From the NCBI GenBank assembly GCA_013115135.1, contig JABANP010000322.1:1-58973 (forward strand): DNA of 58,973 nucleotides. Reading direction: 5' to 3'. The DNA comes from Perkinsus olseni. Lineage: Eukaryota; Perkinsozoa; Perkinsida; Perkinsidae. Below, piece after piece: positions 52,920 to 58,973 of this stretch (the stretch's first letter is position 1; each line of letters starts with the position of its first letter). The translations under genes were made by a program, and so were the position numbers. The notes under the pieces were generated by a model. That model was given only the letters and a program-made list of their open reading frames with translations. It was not told the DNA's origin and did not search any database.

Positions 52920-54947
52920 CTAATATCTTATACGAATAGCATCATTATAGTTCATACTGCTACCACCAACGCTATCTGCAGGTGCAATGGTACTAGAATT
53001 TAAATTAGGAGTAGCAGCTGCACTAGTTTTCATTATGTTCATGATCGCTGTTGTCGTACCGAGTATTAAAAATACAATCCTGAGGGGAGTCTTCCGTGGA
53101 TGACACGAATAATGGTAAATTACCCGAGCATTAAGATGAATGCAGCCTTCCTCTTTCTCCTTGATAATACACTACCAGGCACGATGGTTATATAGAAAGT
53201 TGCTGGGCATACGAACGCTATGATAGATCCAGCATATGCTCCTACCAACTCGAATACAATTGATATCTGAGTACCAGCAAGAATAAGGGCTGCTGCTGAC
53301 GATGAGGCGGCGGACTTGTGGTATGGCGATTGCTAGTAGTAGGCTAAGAATGCAGGTTAGTATAGCAATAAGCATTGGTATGGCAGTACGGGTGTCATGG
53401 CTCATGTCTGCATAGTAGTAACTGATAATTCTTCTACTTATCTGTTCCCGTAATGTTGTTGTTGTTCGGTTCTTACCATAGCATTTGTTCAACAGTAAAC
53501 TTGATAGGTAGTATATTACTGGGGAATGATAATACAACAGCCAAACACATGCATATGTATGCTACCATTACTATTCTATTGCCTGATACGAACTCATCCC
53601 TAAAAACAACAACAGTAGTGGTAACCGAGCATTATCATGCTGACTTCGATTGTGAAAAGTGTGGTATTACTACTTGAGATTGAGTAATACTGAAGTTTGT
53701 GTATCAGTACCCCATGCTAAGAAGCCCCCAATACCAATAGTTGAATATAATATAAAGCAGAGCAGTACTGCTTGGAGGGTTACTCTCCTCATACGATTGA
53801 ATGACCTTATCATAATCATCATGATGATGATGATCGACCGTAGTATCACTACTACCGTCTATCTAGATCAGTAAATATTGCAGGGACGTTAGTCTGACAA
53901 CAGAAAGCAAAGGTAAGGAGGGCAATAGAGGATGCACAGGGTAATATACCATGGGTAGGGAGTAATACCTGCCACCACCACAATGATGATGATACCTATA
54001 CCAATATTGATGGATGATTGTGCTACCTGAGACCAGCTGTTGAGGGATTCACTCATACCCCCATGTGTTAGTACTTCCATCACTACTACTATCATAAGAT
54101 ATACTATACATACCATACCAATGAGGCATACAAACCGTAATGATGAGAGCTGAGCAGCAACAGGCAGCAGCAGGCACGGGGTTGATAGACTACTGATGAT
54201 GATGACTGTGAGTATTACTGTATCAACCAAGCATAGTGGTGTTAGCACTACAACAGTGATGAAGCATAGGAAGGATGTCCTCTCCGTGAATAGGGTGAAG
54301 GGGAAGTACTGGTTACCATCCTAACATAGTTCATCATGTTCCCCATGCTGCTAATTGGTGTACTACTCCTATAACCTTGATGGCTACCTGCGTACCAATA
54401 TCCCCTATAGTGATGAGATACCCTACACCCGTACCAAAACTGAATAGTATCTACCATCATCATGATGATGATCTCTCCAACTGAACATGGTATTGGTAGT
54501 AGTAGTATTTGATATTATTACAATATGCATATCGAAGATTATCCCTGCTCTTTGACCGAATAGTTCCACTACAAGTTCTTCATAAGAATGCTTACCAAGT
54601 ATTGATAAACATGCAGTTATCATCCGTACACTCTCTATGCATAACCATGCCTGCTCACAGGTCAACAGTGGTGTGGACCATCGAACCATCGTTATTACTT
54701 GTAATATTAACATTGATGATCCGATAATGACACCCGACCTAGCTATACATATCGGTAATGATAATGCCCCTGCCCCTAACGTTGCTACCGATAGATTCAA
54801 TACCGATGCCCGAACTGAAAGACAATCCTCAGACATAGTGTAGTCGTTGGCAGTCGTGGCAGTACTTGATCCAGATGGTAGGATTGATGATGACCTAGGG
54901 CCCACTGCCGCTGCTGCTGCTACTGTTGGAGGGTGTCCGTCGTCCAC
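52920..54947 (-). CDS. AAAP-family amino-acid transporter
   Basis: Multi-pass transporter of the amino acid/auxin permease superfamily, probably moving amino acids across the plasma or vacuolar membrane. The N-terminal exon has SVRASVLNLSVATLGAGALS then LPICIARSGVIIGSSMLILQ, the GAGxLxLP helix typical of the family. Later exons give LFSFGTGVGYLITIGDIGTQ near 54390-54440, a run of helices near 54040-54300 (SLRFVCLIGMVCIVYLMIVV), LLCFILYSTIGIGGFLAWGT near 53705-53770, MVAYICMCLAVVLSFPSNIL near 53500-53570, IPMLIAILTCILSLLLAIAI near 53320, and FELVGAYAGSIIAFVCPATF near 53190-53260. The stop is at 52920-52922. About ten helices. The first ATG in the first visible exon is at 54836; open sequence extends to 54947, so a further 5' exon is possible. 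Confidence 0.75.
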
Positions 54948-55139
54948 GTGGCCTTCCTAAAGTGTAGAGTATGCATGGGATGGTGGTGTTTACGATCATC
55001 ATCATACCAGCATCTCGGAGGGTTCACTCCTTGCCAGTAGCGGTAGGAGGTCAGGTATAGCTATACCAACATGATACCTGTTAATTACTCTTCTGTGTAT
55101 CATCACGCCATAACTACATATATCTTTGCCTTTGCCTTG

Positions 55140-58100
55140 CTACACTCTTTGCTGCAATAATGTGATATTACGATTCACAGAATTCCATGGCAACAATGAT
55201 GATGATGATGACTGCTGTGTATCCCTATCATCTAGAGGACATTCATGATGGTGTGGTATGCCAGGCGTATTGGACATTATGATGATGCTTATCTGAGGAG
55301 CCCTGTCCATAACTACTTACTATAACACAACAATAATAGAGCAACATCAAGGAGTGGTTATGTTACTAATGCGTAGTGTACAGCATGGTCCAGTGATAAA
55401 TGTGATTATACTACCATGTGCTAGCGTCATGACTGAACGACGCCTACCACAACTGATGACGGGGACAGGGAGCATGATACGATGATGGAGATATCTTTAC
55501 CGCGCGACTACAGCATGCTTCAACCTATGATACCTACCTCTACGATTGATGAGTAATGATATGATAATACTGATGACCGGACTTGTACGACGTATCAAAC
55601 ACTTGGGGATCGATAGATGCCTACATGATGATGATGGTTAACTCATAGAAGGCTGCTGTTGTTGTTGGTATTACACCCAGCCTTCTTATTTTATTGAGTC
55701 TATGTCGTAGTATAGAATCCTTTATTATAGCTGCATTATTGAACCCTAATTCTTTCAGCTTTACTCTGAGTAATCATTATCATAAACAAGAAGACCCCAT
55801 AATCGGTGAGGGGAGGTGATAATACCTGCGCATGCCCCTGGTCGTGACTATGGCCTTCAAAGGCTCTGGAGTGGTACTGTTCTCTGATACCTGATAGTAT
55901 ATACCATGACCATTCTAATAGGCACGTCATCATTGCCTCTTTCTTCAGATTATCCAAACCCGCCACTGCATGAGGCCCCATACAGGAGAATGTTATGAGT
56001 ACTTCACCAGTGCCTTATACAACAGCAACAACTACTACCATCATCAGGAGTAGTAATATTAGTATGATCATTACCATTAGGTTGAATATGTTTGACATGG
56101 ACCATCACACCAGGCATAGCTGTCTCTAAGTGCAAGCGGGCCATACTCATTGCTCTACTCATCGATATACCCCTCTTTATACCACACCCCGGTATGCGTA
56201 ATACACCATCCACCTATTAACATGAGCTAAGGTGAGATCATACTACCATCACTACTACTACCATTGTATAGGATGGAGGCCTTGGTGGTGCTGTTGTCGG
56301 TGTTGTATTCGAGTTAGGCATCTGTAGTAAGGTGGGAGGATGGTCTACAGAGAGGCCCTACCTGTAGGTTAGGAACACCTTCTACATGATGATGATGGTT
56401 ACGAATCATGTGACTAGTTTGACTACAACTATATGTAGCCAGTCCTTTACCATTGCTATGATGAACACAAGGAGCATCCTGCTGCTGGTGGTGGTAGTAA
56501 TAACATCTATCATCATACTGGTAACATGTCCATCAATACGTCTGTTGTAGGCATCTAGACATGACTACTTTCCTATCGTCTTTCCTAGCGGGAGTATCTT
56601 CTGGTAACAAGACTCTAGCAGTACCATTGCCACACAGTATAAAGTGATGTTTATCTGATAACAACGATAACACTGTTGTCCATCGTTATTGAGTATATTA
56701 CCTGTGTCGATCCTCAATGTATTGTACACGCTAGGCTGCTGCTGACGATGATGATGTCGTCCATCCATCCTTCTACTACCGCCATCACCACTGTCATGCA
56801 TGTCATCATCGCACTGTTGCCGAGCTGCTGCTGCTTCTGCTGCCGTACTCCTCACTACTCGAGCATTCCTCTTACTATTCCCTCGACACACTTCGTATAA
56901 CCGACTGATAGCAGTCGTTGTGATGATGACTATGAGTAGTAAATCATCCCTTACTATCTTTCCTCCTTATCCCATAATATTGATCCTATCGGTCCGGTCC
57001 TGAGTGAACTAGTAGGGTCTTTAACCTGCCCTCAATACTACACTCTACCACCTGCTGCTACCACCATCACCGACGTCACCTGTGCTTCCAATTCGCGTAT
57101 GGCATCCTCGATACTGTGTCCTCTAACTAGAAATGATATTACTACACTACCATCAGAGGTGGATGTGGGGCCGTATGATGATACTACAACAACAGCAGCA
57201 GGAGGAGCAGCATACTCATCAGTGTGCCTCATCATTGCTACTACTACTACTACCTTGAGTAACCCTTGTAAGGGACACTTTCCCCCTCTTCTCCACTACC
57301 CTCTGTAACTCATCCCATACTATTCTCATAACTTCCTCTCTACTTATCCCCTTACGAATGGTTCGCTGCGGGATCCTTAATGATACCTGATGATGACGTT
57401 GTACTGGGCATTACCACTACCCATGAGATCACCTCCTTCTCCATCCTGCTGCCATCTGCTGTAGGTGATCTAGCATCATCATCAACTGCTGCTGCTGTTG
57501 TACCCACCACCCCAGCTTGCCTTCTACCCTCCTTACATAAGGTAGGCAGCGGCCTGTTATCGTCCTTCCCCTCCTCTTTGCCTATCCTCCTCTTCTACCC
57601 TTCCCTTCCCCCATCTTTACTAACCCACCGTTACCCTTCTCTGATGCCACATAAGGGATAGGGCGATCGAGTACCTCACCGTTCGTAGTAGTGTTAGAAT
57701 AGTGTTACTATCATACTACTACCTCCACTGCTGGACTGTCCTCATTGTCCCTTCCCTGCTTATCATCTAATACTCTCTTTAATCTATCGACTACAGCCTG
57801 ACAGGACCACTACCCCCACAACAATGCTTTCTGTCATTACCCTCTTTTGTGTATCACTCAATGTTGGCCGTTTATCCCTATTCCCGTTCATACGTGGCAT
57901 CTTGTACGAGTTACCACTCTTCCCATTACTCGCACCAGGCCTGGTGGACGCTGAACCTTTGGCCATTACAGAGGTAGCTATAGTATTATCGATCTTCTCA
58001 TCCTTCTGACTCGATGAAGGTAGTCTGATACCAAATACTATAACCAACACTAGACTTCTCCTGCTTCTACTACTACCCATAGACACCCTGAGTATCATCA

Positions 58101-58880
58101 CCCTGCGGCCTATCATTCACACTACTATCACCAGACGACACACTAGGTAGTATCTACATCATGGATAGTAATACCAACTTTATCAATCTGAATATTACAT
58201 TATTGGTGGTAGTAGTCTGGTGACGTGCAGCTACTTCCATTATTAACCTCCGCAACCATTGTTGTATCACTGTTGTTCTTGTTGCAGCATTACCATCCCT
58301 ATACCGGTAGTATTGTTATGAACATGTACTTGTGATATATTACCCTCTAGTAGTAGGAGTACCCTCCTGCATCCCTGTCCTACTATCATCACTGCTACTA
58401 TCAAGTGAATACCTCCTCCATTGCCCTTGTATAACCTTTGCTGCTGCTATAGCCCTTATCCCACTACCATGCGTTGGCCTGATGACCATGATGATACCAC
58501 CTTCAATGCTACTCGCAGTAGTACTTCCAACTCTGGCTCTGGCTGCTCATCACCGCCTGTTGTTGACTCCCAGTATCCCTTTTAGTATACCTGATAGCTA
58601 CATCAACACTAACATATCAGCTGCTATTACACTGGTATCGTATCCTCCGCCGTTACAGCGTTCGGTGTGTACCCTATCCAGGAGGTAGGTGGTGGTGGGG
58701 TAGTATGATGTATCACTCTCTTTCTAGTAGGCCCTGCTGTAGTTGTGGTATAATTACTAGTAGTTATTATTATTACCTTTCTTATTATGTCTAACCTCAC
58801 TACTTCCGTAATGCCAATAGCCGAGGAGCTACAAACTTATCCTTGTGCTCAGGAATCATCCTCTTCCATTAAGATATGTC
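55140..58880 (-). CDS. Large hypothetical protein with IQ motifs (5' end uncertain)
   Basis: Minus-strand exon pieces cover the last 3.8 kb of the window. Two IQ-like calmodulin-binding motifs are visible: AIAAAKVIQGQWRRYS near 58390-58450 and TVIQQWLRRLIMEVAARHQ near 58210-58280. Other pieces: ITEVVRLDIIRK near 58780-58820, MAKGSASTRPGASNGKSGNS near 57890-57970, LVRGHSIEDAIRELEAQVTS near 57070-57140, GVLRIPGCGIKRGISMSRAM near 56150-56210, AVAGLDNLKKEAMMTCLLEW near 55900-55970, and KELGFNNAAIIKDSILRHRL near 55690-55760. The stop at 55140-55142 follows a Ser-rich exon. Exon borders are not resolved, and this could be two genes. Calmodulin binding is inferred from the motifs only. Confidence 0.4.
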
Positions 58881-58973
58881 TCCCCGCACTGCAAGGAAAG
58901 TAATCGATCACGATGGCGCGCGCGAAAAAGATGCGCATTACCAATGCGCAGTTTCTACCTGATGACACCCTTT

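Overview
The window is nuclear DNA of a unicellular eukaryote, most probably a Perkinsus-type alveolate (Perkinsozoa, sister to dinoflagellates). The inference rests on four things: a perfect copy, as I remember the consensus, of the 22-nt dinoflagellate/Perkinsus spliced leader (with the C variant of the variable base) at 9185-9206 and 15626-15647; TATA-binding-protein homologues that have lost most of the DNA-bending phenylalanines, as the dinoflagellate TBP-like factor has; dense genes with many very short GT-AG introns (about 35-110 nt); and a very high load of ATG/GTT/CAA triplet repeats that run through both introns and exons. No ribosomal RNA, intact tRNA or CRISPR array was seen.

Layout. 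1-7.6 kb: 3' end of a gene, a mitochondrial carrier, an M18 aspartyl aminopeptidase, a PKA-like kinase C-terminus that stops at a repeat-rich insertion, and an Asn/Pro-rich gene. 7.7-15.8 kb: a small membrane-protein gene whose first intron holds a complete 6.7-kb LTR retrotransposon in antisense. 15.9-20.4 kb: a small unknown gene, RNA polymerase II subunit RPB7 and a CPAP/SAS-4-like centriole gene. 20.5-21.6 kb: a minisatellite split by a MITE-like element with long terminal inverted repeats. 21.7-31.3 kb: minus-strand genes (a large unknown, a cyclin-like gene, a low-complexity gene, a secreted Cys-rich gene), a hairpin-rich intergenic segment and a (TTGAA)n-tailed non-LTR element end. 31.4-42.7 kb: RED/IK splicing factor, dual-specificity phosphatase, a secreted protein, formate dehydrogenase, TAP42/IGBP1 and HSP110. 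42.8-47.2 kb: three tandem TBP-like genes. 47.6-59 kb: a coiled-coil gene, ribosomal protein S3, a six-unit array that looks like C/D-box snoRNA genes, an unknown gene, an amino-acid transporter and an IQ-motif gene.

The strongest candidate for an undescribed system is the retrotransposon. Both of its LTRs embed the host spliced-leader sequence between a TATA-like box and the gag start, so its transcripts could carry the mRNA 5' tag without trans-splicing. Its gag and pol ORFs are intact, overlap by 4 nt, and are joined by a textbook -1 frameshift signal (slippery heptamer, 6-nt spacer, 11-bp stem, possible pseudoknot). The LTRs differ at only 3 of 279 positions, so the copy is young.

Second-rank signals are the TBP-like cluster, with a partial duplication that starts at a splice acceptor, and the snoRNA-like array, whose two guide stretches match adjacent parts of one conserved LSU rRNA segment. 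Exon structures were worked out by eye from frame continuity, splice consensus and family resemblance. Ends of multi-exon genes are approximate unless stated. Family assignments rest on remembered motifs, not on database searches.
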